Positions 1 through 8,400 of a DNA stretch of 33,258 nt are shown in pieces. Position numbers and translations under genes: made by a program. The stretch lies in the NCBI GenBank assembly GCA_005880315.1, contig VBHB01000090.1, positions 1 through 33,258 of the forward strand, given 5' to 3'. The notes under the pieces were generated by a model. It made no database searches. It saw nothing but the letters and a program-made list of their open reading frames with translations, and was not told where the DNA came from. The first letter of the stretch is position 1. Each line of letters begins with the position of its first letter. The DNA comes from Chloroflexota bacterium. Lineage in GTDB: Bacteria > Chloroflexota > Dormibacteria > Dormibacterales > Dormibacteraceae.

Positions 1-716
1 TCGACGACGTCAACGTACGGCAGGCGTTGTCCCACGCCGTCGATCGCGCCGGCATCGTCAAGGCGCTCCTTTTCGGTCATGGCGAGCCTCTGTACGGTCC
101 GATCACGTCGGCCGACAAGTCCTACACGAAGGACGTCGAGCAGTTCAATCAGTTCGACGTCGGCAAGGCAAAGAGCATGCTCGGCGCAGCGGGTTGGAAA
201 GCGGGCTCTGACGGCGTCCTGACCAAGAACGGCGTCCGATTCGCGTTTGAGATGATCATCCAGGCCGAGAGCTTCAATCAGCAGCTCGGTTCCGTCCTCC
301 AGGCTCAGCTCAAGACAGTCGGAGTCGACCTCAAGGTCACATCTCTCGACCGTGGCACGTTCTTCAACAGGGCGTTCGCCAACCCGGATTCGCTCATGTT
401 CTTCTACCTGTGGCCGGTCCCGATCGACGTGGTGACTCTGTTCGTCAACAGCGCAAATGCCCACGGAAAGGGACCGAACTGGAGCAACGCCGTCTTGCCC
501 CAGATGGACCAGGCGATCGCCGCGTGGCAGAGCGCCTCCAACGAGTCGGAGCTGATTGCAGCCGGCAAGAAGTTCCAGCTGGCAGTGGCCGAGCAGCTTC
601 CGTTCGTGCCGGTCATCAACCGCGACGCTTTCTGGGTCAACCGGCAGAACGTGCACGGCTGGCACCCCGACCAGTGGAATCTCTACCCGTACTACAACGA
701 CGTCTGGCTCGGCTAG
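1..716 (+). CDS. ABC transporter substrate-binding protein, SBP_bac_5 family (C-terminal part)
   Basis: This is the C-terminal ~237 residues of a periplasmic or lipid-anchored solute-binding protein for a peptide/opine/nickel-type ABC importer. The first complete codon is at position 3 and the gene begins before the window. The opening residues (DDVNVRQALSHAVDR) match the conserved 'VRqAlshAiDR' element of the SBP_bac_5 family. Further on come the usual 'AKxxLxxAGW' element and an aromatic-rich end (WNLYPYYNDVW). Two permease genes and an ATPase follow on the same strand, which fits an opp/dpp-type operon. The ligand cannot be told from this fragment. The TTG at position 27 is an internal codon, not the start. 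Confidence 0.9.
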   Translation, partial: DDVNVRQALSHAVDRAGIVKALLFGHGEPLYGPITSADKSYTKDVEQFNQFDVGKAKSMLGAAGWKAGSDGVLTKNGVRFAFEMIIQAESFNQQLGSVLQAQLKTVGVDLKVTSLDRGTFFNRAFANPDSLMFFYLWPVPIDVVTLFVNSANAHGKGPNWSNAVLPQMDQAIAAWQSASNESELIAAGKKFQLAVAEQLPFVPVINRDAFWVNRQNVHGWHPDQWNLYPYYNDVWLG

Positions 717-770
717 TTTCTCGGGCGCTCAACCCGTGAGCTGATCCTAATATTCAAATACTGGAGCAAG

Positions 771-1694
771 GTGGCTTCCTACCTGGCGCGCCGCACGGGC
801 TACATGCTTCTCATTCTCACGATCTCGTCGGTCGTGATCTTCTACGCCCTGCGCACGGCTCCGGGTGGCCCCAGCGGAGGCGGTGTGCTCAACCCGCTGT
901 CATCGCAAGAGATTCGCCAGGCCTATGACAAGCGGATGGGCCTGGACCAGCCCGTGTACACGCAGTACTTCATCTACCTCGGACACATCGTCAGGGGTGA
1001 CCTGGGCACTTCGCTCGCGAATGGCACGCCGATCGTCGAGCTGCTGGGAACACACGCGCGCAACAGCCTCGTGCTCGGTCTTACGGCCCTTCTCATCTCG
1101 TACGTGATCGCGATTCCGTTAGGCGTGCTCGCCGCCGTGAAGCGCAACACATGGGTCGACCAGCTCGCCATGGGAGGAGCCATCCTTGGAATGGGCATTC
1201 CGAACTTCTGGCTGGCGCTCATCCTCGTGTACTTCTTCTCGTTGCGGCTCGGATGGCTGCCATCCGCCGGCTGCTGCGACCCACCGCAGCTCATCCTGCC
1301 AGCTCTTGTGCTTGCGGCCGAAGGAACCGCGGTGACGATGCGGATGACAAGGTCTTCGATGCTCGAGCACCTGCACGACGATTTCGTTCGGGCGCTGCGG
1401 GCCAAAGGCCTGCCGGAGTGGCAGGTGATCCTCCGCCATGTGCTCCGCAATGCCCTGATCCCGGTCATTTCCCTCACCGGCTTGCGCCTCGGGTGGCTCG
1501 TGGGATACGCGCTGATCGTGGAAACGATCTTCCGCTGGCCGGGTGTCGGCTACCTGTTGGTCGACTCGGTGCTGCGCCGGGACTATCCGGTGGCGCAGGT
1601 CTTCTCCCTGCTGCTGATCGTCTTCGTGCTGCTCGCCAACTGGTTCGCCGACATCGCATACGGCCTGGCCAACCCGCGGATTCGGGTCGCGTGA
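771..1694 (+). CDS. ABC transporter permease, DppB/OppB type
   Basis: A 307-residue inner-membrane permease of the peptide-transport class (BPD_transp_1). It has an N-terminal membrane segment (about residues 10-30), a periplasmic stretch, then five more hydrophobic segments. The cytoplasmic coupling loop has the family pattern (near 'RALRAKGLPEWQVILRHVLRNAL', split here as RALRAKGLPEW and RHVLRNAL), which docks on the ATPase. The GTG start at 771 is preceded by GGAG at 763-766. It lies 54 nt after the binding-protein gene, and its stop overlaps the next start (TGATG at 1692-1696), so translation is probably coupled. Confidence 0.92.
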   Translation: MASYLARRTGYMLLILTISSVVIFYALRTAPGGPSGGGVLNPLSSQEIRQAYDKRMGLDQPVYTQYFIYLGHIVRGDLGTSLANGTPIVELLGTHARNSLVLGLTALLISYVIAIPLGVLAAVKRNTWVDQLAMGGAILGMGIPNFWLALILVYFFSLRLGWLPSAGCCDPPQLILPALVLAAEGTAVTMRMTRSSMLEHLHDDFVRALRAKGLPEWQVILRHVLRNALIPVISLTGLRLGWLVGYALIVETIFRWPGVGYLLVDSVLRRDYPVAQVFSLLLIVFVLLANWFADIAYGLANPRIRVA

Positions 1695-2614
1695 TGGCCG
1701 ACCTGACCGTCCTTGACGACAAGGCGACATGGGAGTCAAGGGTCGAGCGCCTCTGGGCGACCCGGCCCTCTCGATTTCGGGATGCTTGGTACGAGCTGTC
1801 CCGCAACAAGCTCGCCCTGGGCGGTGCGGTGATCGTGGTCTTCTTCACCCTGGTGGCGATCGTGGGCCCGGCTCTGGCCCCATACGACTACGCGAAACAG
1901 GTGCTCAGTGACAATTTGCTGCCGCCGCTCAGCAAGGGGCACCTGCTTGGCACGGACGAGCTCGGACGCGACCTGCTGAGCCGGCTGCTGCTGGGGATCC
2001 GCATCTCGATGGCGGTCGGCCTCGGCACCACCGCCATCGCCTTGAGCATCGGCACGATAGTTGGGATGCTGGCCGGGTTCTACCGAGGCTGGGTGGACAG
2101 AGTCCTCAATGGCTTCGTCGAGCTGATCTGGGGCTTCCCGTTGATCCTCATCGCCGTCCTGTTGATCGGTGCCATCGGACCCGGGCTCACGGGCGTGGTC
2201 ATCGCGGTGGGATTCGTGAACTGGGCGGGCTTCGCACGTATCGTCCGAGGCGACGTCTTCGCTCTTCGCGAGAAAGAGTTCGTGGCGGCCGCCCGAGCCC
2301 TCGGCAAGGGCGACCTGGAAATCATGATCCGTCACCTGCTGCCAAACGTGGTCGGCTCAGCGCTCGTTATGGGCTCCTACTACATCGCCATCGCGATCAT
2401 CGCTGAGGCCGCTCTCTCCTTCATCGGCATGGGCGCACAACCGCCTTTGCCGAGCCTGGGGCAGATGATCAACGAGGGAAGCGGGTACATGCTCCTGAAC
2501 CATTGGCTGAGCACGATCCCCGGCATCGTCATCGTCCTGCTCGTGCTCGGCTTGAACGTGCTTGGCGACGGCCTCCGCGATGTCTTCGACCCCCGATTGA
2601 AAGGCCTGGGGTGA
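1694..2614 (+). CDS. ABC transporter permease, DppC/OppC type
   Basis: A 306-residue second permease of the same importer. The N-terminus has the DppC/OppC pattern: a short cytoplasmic segment with 'ELSRNKLALGG', one membrane helix, a periplasmic 'LGTDELGRDLLSRLLLG' motif typical of this subunit, then the transport domain with coupling loop 'AARALGKGDLEIMIRHLLPN'. The frame is open much further upstream (to 1151), but that part is only the shadow of the preceding permease. The ATG at 1694 overlaps the previous stop by one base and gives the normal family length. Its stop overlaps the ATPase start (GTGA, 2611-2614). Confidence 0.92.
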   Translation: MADLTVLDDKATWESRVERLWATRPSRFRDAWYELSRNKLALGGAVIVVFFTLVAIVGPALAPYDYAKQVLSDNLLPPLSKGHLLGTDELGRDLLSRLLLGIRISMAVGLGTTAIALSIGTIVGMLAGFYRGWVDRVLNGFVELIWGFPLILIAVLLIGAIGPGLTGVVIAVGFVNWAGFARIVRGDVFALREKEFVAAARALGKGDLEIMIRHLLPNVVGSALVMGSYYIAIAIIAEAALSFIGMGAQPPLPSLGQMINEGSGYMLLNHWLSTIPGIVIVLLVLGLNVLGDGLRDVFDPRLKGLG

Positions 2615-3681
2615 GCGGGTCCGAGCTCGCGCTCGAGGTCAAAGACCTCCGGACCACTCTGTTTCTACGCGAGGGACGGGTCGATGTGGTGCGAGGCGTC
2701 TCCTTTCAGCTGAAGCAGGGCGAGACGCTGGCTCTGGTCGGCGAATCTGGGTGCGGCAAGACCATGACAGCGCTGTCGATCATGCGGTTGCTGCCCGATC
2801 CTCCAGCGCGCGTCACCCACGGCCAGGTGCTGCTCGCCGGCGCCGACGTGTCGCGAATGCCCGAGCACCAGATGAGATCGCTGCGCGGCGAAACGGTTTC
2901 CATCGTGTTCCAGGAGCCGCTCACGTCGCTGGACCCGGTGTTCACCATCGGGGATCAGATCGTGGAGGCGATCACCTCGCACCGCAAGCTTCAGCGCGGG
3001 GAGGCACGGGAGATGGCCGTGGAAATCCTCAAGGAGGTCCAGATCCCGTCTCCCGGGCAACGCCTCAAGGATTATCCGCACCAGCTCTCTGGCGGCATGC
3101 GCCAACGGGTGATGATCGCCATGGCGCTCGTACTCGACCCGAAGGTCTTGATTGCGGACGAGCCTACGACGGCGCTCGACGTCACGATCCAGGCTCAGAT
3201 TCTCGACCTCATCCGCACCGAGCAGGAGCAGCGCCGGCTCGCCGTGCTGTTGATCACGCACAATCTCCCCGTCGTTTCCCAGGTCGCCGACCGGGTCGCC
3301 GTCATGTACGCCGGCGAGGTGGTCGAGGAGGCGCCCGCGTCTGAGATTTTCTCGGACCCGCGGCACCCTTACACGCAGGGCTTGCTGAGCTCGATCCCAT
3401 CCGCTGCCGGCGACCACAAGCACCTGTATACGATTCCTGGCCGGGTGCCCGACCCGAGGGTCCTGCCCCCCGCGTGCCTGTTCGCGCCCCGGTGCCCCTA
3501 TGCGCTTCGCCGATGCTGGCAGGAGCATCCGGAGCTGGAGGCAACCGTTAGCGCCGGGCACGCTGACACCAGCACGCAACCGGACCGCCACCTCCTGCGC
3601 TGCTGGAACCCGCAGCCATTCACAGCCTTGCAGGCGATTGAGCCGCAAGAGGTCGACCGCCGGATCGCGACCTCGGAGTGA
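2611..3681 (+). CDS. ABC transporter ATP-binding protein, DppD/OppD type
   Basis: A 356-residue ATPase energising the importer. Walker A GESGCGKT is at about residues 44-51, the signature LSGGMRQR near 159 and Walker [13 protein letters not shown] near 178. The C-terminal oligopeptide/dipeptide domain contains '[10 protein letters not shown]' and four spaced cysteines (ACLF, PRCP, RRCW, LRCW). These match the cysteine-rich tail of DppD/OppD proteins, reported in some members to bind an iron-sulfur cluster. The GTG at 2611 (GTGA overlap with the permease stop) gives the family length. The earlier ATG at 2503 lies inside the permease and is unlikely. No DppF/OppF-type partner follows. Confidence 0.92.
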   Translation: MSGSELALEVKDLRTTLFLREGRVDVVRGVSFQLKQGETLALVGESGCGKTMTALSIMRLLPDPPARVTHGQVLLAGADVSRMPEHQMRSLRGETVSIVFQEPLTSLDPVFTIGDQIVEAITSHRKLQRGEAREMAVEILKEVQIPSPGQRLKDYPHQLSGGMRQRVMIAMALVLDPKVLIADEPTTALDVTIQAQILDLIRTEQEQRRLAVLLITHNLPVVSQVADRVAVMYAGEVVEEAPASEIFSDPRHPYTQGLLSSIPSAAGDHKHLYTIPGRVPDPRVLPPACLFAPRCPYALRRCWQEHPELEATVSAGHADTSTQPDRHLLRCWNPQPFTALQAIEPQEVDRRIATSE

Positions 3682-3770
3682 CCCTTCGCTGCTCAACGGC
3701 AGTAGAAATGATGGCGACCTGCTAGCCCTTCAGTGCGAGCGCAGCCGAGCGGTCTGTAACGTATCGATTA

Positions 3771-4499
3771 GTGGTCATGAAGCTCTACGACGAACTGGCC
3801 GAATGGTGGCCGATCATGGCTGCTCCTGCCGAGTATCGGAAAGAAGCCCTGTTTTTTGATCGCCTCCTGAGCGGGTCGCGCAAACCGCCCCCGCGAACCG
3901 TGCTCGACCTTGGCTCTGGCAGCGGCAACATCGCCTTTCATCTCAAGGCTCACTACACGATGACTCTTGTGGACGTATCACCTCAGATGCTGGCGGTCAG
4001 TCGAGGTGTGAATCCCGAGTGCGATCACCTTCAGGGCGACATCCGAACTCTGCGGTTGGGCAGGACCTTCGATGCGGTCTTTGTTCACGACGCGATCTGC
4101 CACATGACCACCGAGTCGGACCTGCGGGCGGTCATGGAGACGGCATTCGTTCACTGCCGGCATGGAGGCGTTGCCCTGTTCGTACCCGATGAGCTCCGTG
4201 AAACCTTTGTTCCGAGCACGGAACATGGCGGCAACGATCGAAAGGACCGCAGCCTTCGTTACGTGCAGTGGACCACGGATCCGGACCCGAGCGACACGAC
4301 GATCCTGGTTGACTTCGGAATCCTGCTCCGAGACGAAAATGGCGACGTTCGGGTCGAACACGAACGCCAGACCCATGGCCTTTTCGCGCGGGCCGTATGG
4401 CTGCGGTTGCTGCGAAGCGTCGGATTTACGGCGTCGGTCGTAAGCGACGACCGCATCAGAGACCTGTTCCTATGCCGGCGTCGAGGCTCGAGCCCCTAG
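3771..4499 (+). CDS. Class I SAM-dependent methyltransferase
   Basis: A 242-residue Rossmann-fold methyltransferase. Motif I (VLDLGSGSGN) is at about residues 44-53, the acidic end of strand 2 lies in 'LVDVSPQML', and 'GDIRTLRLGRTFDAVF' corresponds to motifs II/III. The opening 'LYDELAEWWPIM' is common in this small-molecule methyltransferase group. The start is either GTG 3771 or ATG 3777, which differ by two residues. The 89 nt gap from the transporter operon suggests separate transcription. The methyl acceptor is unknown, and nothing nearby points to one. Confidence 0.85.
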   Translation: MVMKLYDELAEWWPIMAAPAEYRKEALFFDRLLSGSRKPPPRTVLDLGSGSGNIAFHLKAHYTMTLVDVSPQMLAVSRGVNPECDHLQGDIRTLRLGRTFDAVFVHDAICHMTTESDLRAVMETAFVHCRHGGVALFVPDELRETFVPSTEHGGNDRKDRSLRYVQWTTDPDPSDTTILVDFGILLRDENGDVRVEHERQTHGLFARAVWLRLLRSVGFTASVVSDDRIRDLFLCRRRGSSP

Positions 4500-4545
4500 G
4501 CCAGATCGGACAGGGACACCAAGACCGCGGCTTAAGCTGAGCTCC

Positions 4546-4980
4546 GTGACCCGTGCCGTCGAGGAATTGAACCGGAGGATGCTGCGCGCGCGCGATGCCA
4601 TCGACCGCACTTATGCGAATGCGCTCGACATCCGTTCCCTCGCGCGGGTGGCCAGCGTTTCGGAGGCCCATTTCATCCGGACGTTCCGTGCCACGTTCGG
4701 AGAGACGCCACACCGGTATCTCCAGAGGCGGCGGGTCGAGCGGGCCATGTTTTTGCTGCGCGAGTCGGAGCGCAGCATCACCGACATCTGCCTGGACGTC
4801 GGATTCACCAGCCTCGGCACTTTCAGTCGCACGTTTCGCGATATCGTCGGCGCCAATCCCACCGACTATCGCGCCACCGCCCAGAGCATCGTTGCTCCTG
4901 GCTGCTTCACCATGACATGGATGAGGCCGAGCGAAGATCGAGCAGTTTTGGAGAAGCTGGCCGCCCAGAACGGCAAATAG
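4546..4980 (+). CDS. Small AraC-family transcriptional regulator (DNA-binding domain only)
   Basis: A 144-residue protein made almost entirely of the AraC/XylS DNA-binding domain. The first helix-turn-helix is near residues 25-55 (LARVASVSEAHFIRTFRATF) and the second near 75-110 (SITDICLDVGFTSLGTFSRTF), followed by the family signature 'GANPTDYRA'. The N-terminal ligand-binding domain of full-length AraC proteins (about 280 residues) is absent. The GTG at 4546 is chosen because it starts just before the domain; no strong ribosome site is seen. A VOC protein gene follows 38 nt downstream. Short AraC regulators next to VOC/glyoxalase genes are a recurrent pairing, so it probably controls that gene. 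Confidence 0.88.
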   Translation: MTRAVEELNRRMLRARDAIDRTYANALDIRSLARVASVSEAHFIRTFRATFGETPHRYLQRRRVERAMFLLRESERSITDICLDVGFTSLGTFSRTFRDIVGANPTDYRATAQSIVAPGCFTMTWMRPSEDRAVLEKLAAQNGK

Positions 4981-5018
4981 CATCGTTCTCAACACAAACC
5001 ACCAGGAGGAGAAACCCG

Positions 5019-5468
5019 ATGCTCAACTCGATCAACGTTTCGCACATTTTCGTGTTCGACCAGGAAAAGGCGCTTGACTTCTACGTCGGCAAGCTGGGCC
5101 TCGAGGTCAGCAACGACATGAACCTTGGGTTCATGCGCTGGCTTACCGTCCGTGCGCCGGGTGATCCCTCGCACGACATCTTGCTGGAGCTGCCGGGACC
5201 GCCCGGAATGGATGAGAAATCCGCATCGCAGGTCCGCGAGCTGATCAGCAAGGGCGCTTCCGGGTTCGCGGCCGGCTTCACGACTTCGGACGTCAAGAAG
5301 ACCTACGAAAATCTCAAAGCCAAAGGCGTCGAGATCGTGGGTGAGCTAAGCGAGCACGAATACGGAACGGACTTCGGGCTCCGCGACCCGTTCGGCAACC
5401 ACATCCGGATCGTGCAGCTTGCAAGCACCGCCCACCAGGCCGGCGCCAAGCAGGCGGCGAAGCGTTAA
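5019..5468 (+). CDS. VOC (glyoxalase/bleomycin-resistance/dioxygenase) family protein
   Basis: A 149-residue vicinal-oxygen-chelate protein with the paired beta-alpha-beta-beta-beta modules of the family. Module 1 starts 'SINVSHIFVFDQEKALDFYV' and module 2 covers 'AAGFTTSDVKKTYENLKAKG' through 'FGLRDPFGNHIRIVQ'. Candidate metal or substrate residues are His10 or so in strand 1, a Glu in 'DILLELPG' and the His in 'GNHIRI'. The ATG at 5019 has a strong AGGAGGA site at 5003-5009, so the longer in-frame extension to 4917 is rejected. Activity cannot be assigned; members include lyases, dioxygenases and antibiotic-binding proteins. It is probably co-transcribed with the AraC-type gene. Confidence 0.9.
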   Translation: MLNSINVSHIFVFDQEKALDFYVGKLGLEVSNDMNLGFMRWLTVRAPGDPSHDILLELPGPPGMDEKSASQVRELISKGASGFAAGFTTSDVKKTYENLKAKGVEIVGELSEHEYGTDFGLRDPFGNHIRIVQLASTAHQAGAKQAAKR

Positions 5469-5499
5469 CGAGGATTCGGACCTAGGTCTTGCTCCGGGG

Positions 5500-5546
5500 C
5501 ACGGCGGCGAAGGCCGTGGAGGCGCTTGGGTCGACCCAGGCGCCTC
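5500..5546. terminator. Tandem hairpins between convergent genes, likely bidirectional terminator
   Basis: Two inverted repeats lie in the gap between the VOC gene (+) and the crotonase gene (-). The first pairs CACGGC (5500-5505) with GCCGTG (5513-5518). The second is a 12-bp stem (5519-5530 with 5535-5546, one G-T pair) around a TCGA loop. There is no clear T-run after either arm, so classical intrinsic termination is not proven, but position and strength fit a shared transcription stop. Confidence 0.5.
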
Positions 5547-5555
5547 TTCACTTAC

Positions 5556-6353
5556 TCAGCGACCTCGATACTCGGGCGGGCGCTTGCCTGTGAAGCCGGC
5601 GTGGAACTCGCGAAAGTCATCGGCCGTCATCAAGAGCGTTTGTGTGAACGCTTCCATCTCGATCGCGCTCGAGTAGTCCGTTGAAGCGGCGCGGTTGAGC
5701 ATCTCCTTTGTCATCGCGAGACCCCACGGAGCAAGCGCCTTCAACCGGGCGGCTTGGTCGGCGACCGCCGCGTCGAGCTGATCGTCGGCGACGACCCTCG
5801 AGGCAAGGCCCCAGGCGAGCGCCTCCACGCTCGTGATCTTGCCGCCGAGCAGCAGAGCCTCCGTCGCGCGGCCCAGGCCGACGATCCGCGGGAGCAGCCA
5901 GCAGATGCCCATGTCGCCGCCCGACAGCCCGACGCTCGTGAAAAGAAAGCGAAAGCTCGCCGACTCAGCCAAAAGACGGATGTCGGCGGCGGCCGCGAGG
6001 ACCGCGCCGGCCCCCGCCGCCATGCCGTTGACCGCGGCAATGACAGGCTGAGGCATCTCGCGCAGGTTGCGCACGCAGGCGCCCGTCATGCGGGCGAACT
6101 CGAAAACATCGCGGGTGCTCATCTTCAGCAGCTCGGCGATGATCTCGTCGACGTCACCGCCGGAGCAGAACCCGCGACCGCGGCCGCGAATGACCAACAC
6201 GCGCACGTCCTGTCGGGTCCGCAAAGAATCAGTCAGATCTCGTATGTCGGCGTACACGTCGAAGGTCAGCGAGTTGAGCCGCTCCGGCCTCGAGAACGTG
6301 ACCGTCGCGACCGCATCTCGCTCTTCGTAATCGAAATGCTCCCAACGCTTCAA
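5556..6353 (-). CDS. Crotonase-superfamily (enoyl-CoA hydratase/isomerase-like) protein
   Basis: A 265-residue CoA-thioester enzyme. The oxyanion-hole segments are 'GRGFCSGGDVDE' (about residue 60-72) and 'NGMAAGAGAVLAAAADIRL' (about 108-126). The C-terminal 'TGKRPPEYRGR' is normal for the family. Both glutamates of classical enoyl-CoA hydratase are absent: the first aligns with Val in GAGAV and the second with Phe in FRFLFTSVG. The following 'GLSGGDMG' carries an Asp seen in a distinct crotonase subgroup. The TTG start at 6353 overlaps the Rid-protein stop (TTGA), so the two are co-translated. Context suggests it processes an aryl- or ring-derived acyl-CoA from the neighbouring ligase/monooxygenase pathway; the exact reaction is open. 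Confidence 0.85.
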   Translation of the reverse strand: MKRWEHFDYEERDAVATVTFSRPERLNSLTFDVYADIRDLTDSLRTRQDVRVLVIRGRGRGFCSGGDVDEIIAELLKMSTRDVFEFARMTGACVRNLREMPQPVIAAVNGMAAGAGAVLAAAADIRLLAESASFRFLFTSVGLSGGDMGICWLLPRIVGLGRATEALLLGGKITSVEALAWGLASRVVADDQLDAAVADQAARLKALAPWGLAMTKEMLNRAASTDYSSAIEMEAFTQTLLMTADDFREFHAGFTGKRPPEYRGR

Positions 6354-6760
6354 CCGCGGCGCACCGCCACGGCATCGATCTCGATCAGCGCATCTGGATC
6401 GACGAGAGAGCGCACCTCGACCAACGTCGAGGCGGGGTAGTCGCGGCGGAAGAACTCGCGGTACGGGGCGGCGAGTGCTCCCCGATTGTCTCGGTATGCC
6501 TTCATGTCTGTGACGTAATAGGTGAGCTTGACGGTGTCCTCCGGCGTGCAACCGGCTGCACGCAAGGCGACTGCCACGTTGTGAATGGCTCGGGCGTATT
6601 GCGCCACGATGTCGCCGGGCTCGACGATCTTGCCGGTGGCGTCCGACCCGATCTGGCCGCCAATCCACACCGTGTCGCCGGCGATCGTGGCGTGTGAGAA
6701 ACCACGCGCGGGCGCGAGCTCTTCAGGGTTGACGTTCCGGGGCCGGCCGGCCGGCTGCAT
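6350..6760 (-). CDS. Rid-family (YjgF/YER057c/UK114) protein
   Basis: A 136-residue protein of the Rid fold, normally a trimer that handles enamines, imines or related small molecules. It shows the family order 'PARGFSHATIAGDTVWIGGQIGSD', 'QYARAIHNVAVALRAAGCTPEDTVKLTYYVTDM' (split by the eye into its usual elements) and 'VEVRSLVDPDALIEIDAVAV'. Where RidA has its essential arginine (PARS), this protein has PAST, so it belongs with the Arg-lacking subgroups and is probably not a classical imine deaminase. The ATG at 6760 starts the family-length protein; the frame is open to 6802, but that would cross the divergent ligase start. It heads a two-gene minus-strand operon with the crotonase. Confidence 0.87.
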   Translation of the reverse strand: MQPAGRPRNVNPEELAPARGFSHATIAGDTVWIGGQIGSDATGKIVEPGDIVAQYARAIHNVAVALRAAGCTPEDTVKLTYYVTDMKAYRDNRGALAAPYREFFRRDYPASTLVEVRSLVDPDALIEIDAVAVRRG

Positions 6761-6786
6761 GAAGGTAGTATGTCGAGGCAGGTGAT

Positions 6787-8400
6787 TTGACGCAGATCGC
6801 ACGATCGGCGCACGTCGATACCTTCACCCGGGACAACCTCCCCCCGCGAGAGACGTGGCCTGAGTTCCTGTTCACGCTCCCCGAGCTGCAATACCCTGCC
6901 GCGCTGAACTGCGCGGCGGAGCTTCTCGACCGCCGCGTCGAGGCCGGCAACGGGGACAACCGTTGCCTCGTCACCGACACCGAGACCTGGACCTACAACG
7001 ACCTGCTCGCGAAGTCGAACCAGGTGGCTCGGGCGCTCGTCGACGAGATGGGATTGGTGCCAGGCAACCGCGTCCTCCTGCGGGGCCCCAACAACCCGTG
7101 GCTGGTCGCCGGCTGGTTCGGCGTCATCAAGGCCGGCGGAGTGGCTGTCGCGACCATGCCGCTGCTGCGGACGCACGAGCTCGAAACCATGATCGAGATC
7201 GCCGGGGTGACCATGGCGATCTGCGACCACCGATTCATGCAAGACCTCGACGCCGCCGCCCCAGACGGTTTCCAGATCTTTGCGTATGGAGGCCCTGACC
7301 CGGACGACCTGACGAAGGTTGCCGCGAAGAAACGCTCGACGTTCAAAAGCGTCGGCACCGCGGCCGACGACGTATGCATGCTCGCCTTCACGTCCGGCAC
7401 CACTGGAAAACCGAAGGCGACGATGCACTTTCATCGCGATGTGCTGGCCATCGCCGACACCTTCTCCCGCCACCTGCTGCAGCCGGCCCCCACCGACCTG
7501 TTCGCCGCGAGCCCTCCGCTGGCTTTCACCTTCGGACTGGGCCAGAGCGTCGTCTTCCCGCTGAGAGCCGGGGCCGCGGTATATCTGCTCGAACAGCCTT
7601 CACCTGCGCGCCTGCTCGAGGCGGTCGAGCGCCACGGCATCACAGTCCTCGCCACGGCCCCCACCGCCTACCGCGCGATGGTGCCTGAGCTGAGCGCTGC
7701 CCGCGTGCGTTCGCTGCGCGCCTGCGTGTCGGCAGGCGAGACTCTGCCGGAAGCGACCTGGCACGCCGTCCACGACGCGTGCGGAATCCGCATCATCGAC
7801 GGCATAGGCTCGACAGAGATGCTCCACATCTTCATCTCGGCTGCCGGCCAAGACGTCCGCCCAGGCGCCACCGGGCGCCCGGTGCCAGGCTACGTGGCGG
7901 AGGTCCAGGATCCGGACGGCCGGCCGGTGGCCGATGGAGAGCTGGGCCGGCTGGCGGTGAAGGGTCCCACCGGCTGCCGCTACCTTCGAGGCGACCGCCA
8001 GGCGACCTACGTCCGAGACGGCTGGAACATCACTGGCGACGTGTACGCGCGCGATGGAAACGGCTACTTCCGGTATCAGGCGCGGGCCGACGACATGATC
8101 ATCAGCGCCGGCTACAACATCGCGGGCCCAGAGGTCGAGGAGGCGCTCCTTCGGCATCCGGCGGTGGCCGAGGCGGCGGTCGTCGGCGCGCCCGACGAGG
8201 AGCGGGGCATGATCGTGAAGGCCGTGGTGGTGCTGCGGCCGGATGCTGACCTCGGCCCGGAGCCGGCTCGCACGCTGCAGGACTTCGTCAAGGGCCAAAT
8301 CGCTCCTTACAAATATCCGCGCGCGATCGAGTTTGCCAGCGAGCTTCCGCGCACCGCAACTGGCAAGCTGCAGCGGTTCCGACTGCGCGAAGGGAGCTGA
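6787..8400 (+). CDS. Benzoate/2-aminobenzoate-type CoA ligase (AMP-forming)
   Basis: A 537-residue acyl-adenylate-forming enzyme. It activates a carboxylic acid to its CoA thioester via an acyl-AMP. The phosphate loop 'TSGTTGKPKATMHFHRD' starts near residue 202; the 'MHFHRD' extension is typical of the 2-aminobenzoate/benzoate-CoA ligase group. The 'DGIGSTEMLHIF' motif is near 340, 'NITGDVYARDGNGYF' is the hinge-side motif, and the C-terminal catalytic lysine is in 'TATGKLQRF' near 526. The TTG start at 6787 has an AGG-containing site 5-6 nt before. It diverges from the Rid gene across 26 nt and overlaps the monooxygenase gene. An aromatic substrate, possibly 2-aminobenzoate, is inferred from family and partner. 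Confidence 0.9.
   Translation: MTQIARSAHVDTFTRDNLPPRETWPEFLFTLPELQYPAALNCAAELLDRRVEAGNGDNRCLVTDTETWTYNDLLAKSNQVARALVDEMGLVPGNRVLLRGPNNPWLVAGWFGVIKAGGVAVATMPLLRTHELETMIEIAGVTMAICDHRFMQDLDAAAPDGFQIFAYGGPDPDDLTKVAAKKRSTFKSVGTAADDVCMLAFTSGTTGKPKATMHFHRDVLAIADTFSRHLLQPAPTDLFAASPPLAFTFGLGQSVVFPLRAGAAVYLLEQPSPARLLEAVERHGITVLATAPTAYRAMVPELSAARVRSLRACVSAGETLPEATWHAVHDACGIRIIDGIGSTEMLHIFISAAGQDVRPGATGRPVPGYVAEVQDPDGRPVADGELGRLAVKGPTGCRYLRGDRQATYVRDGWNITGDVYARDGNGYFRYQARADDMIISAGYNIAGPEVEEALLRHPAVAEAAVVGAPDEERGMIVKAVVVLRPDADLGPEPARTLQDFVKGQIAPYKYPRAIEFASELPRTATGKLQRFRLREGS

Noticed and set aside
2665-3696. 343-codon open frame on the minus strand
   Set aside because: Antisense to the DppD-type ATPase, no domain or ribosome site.
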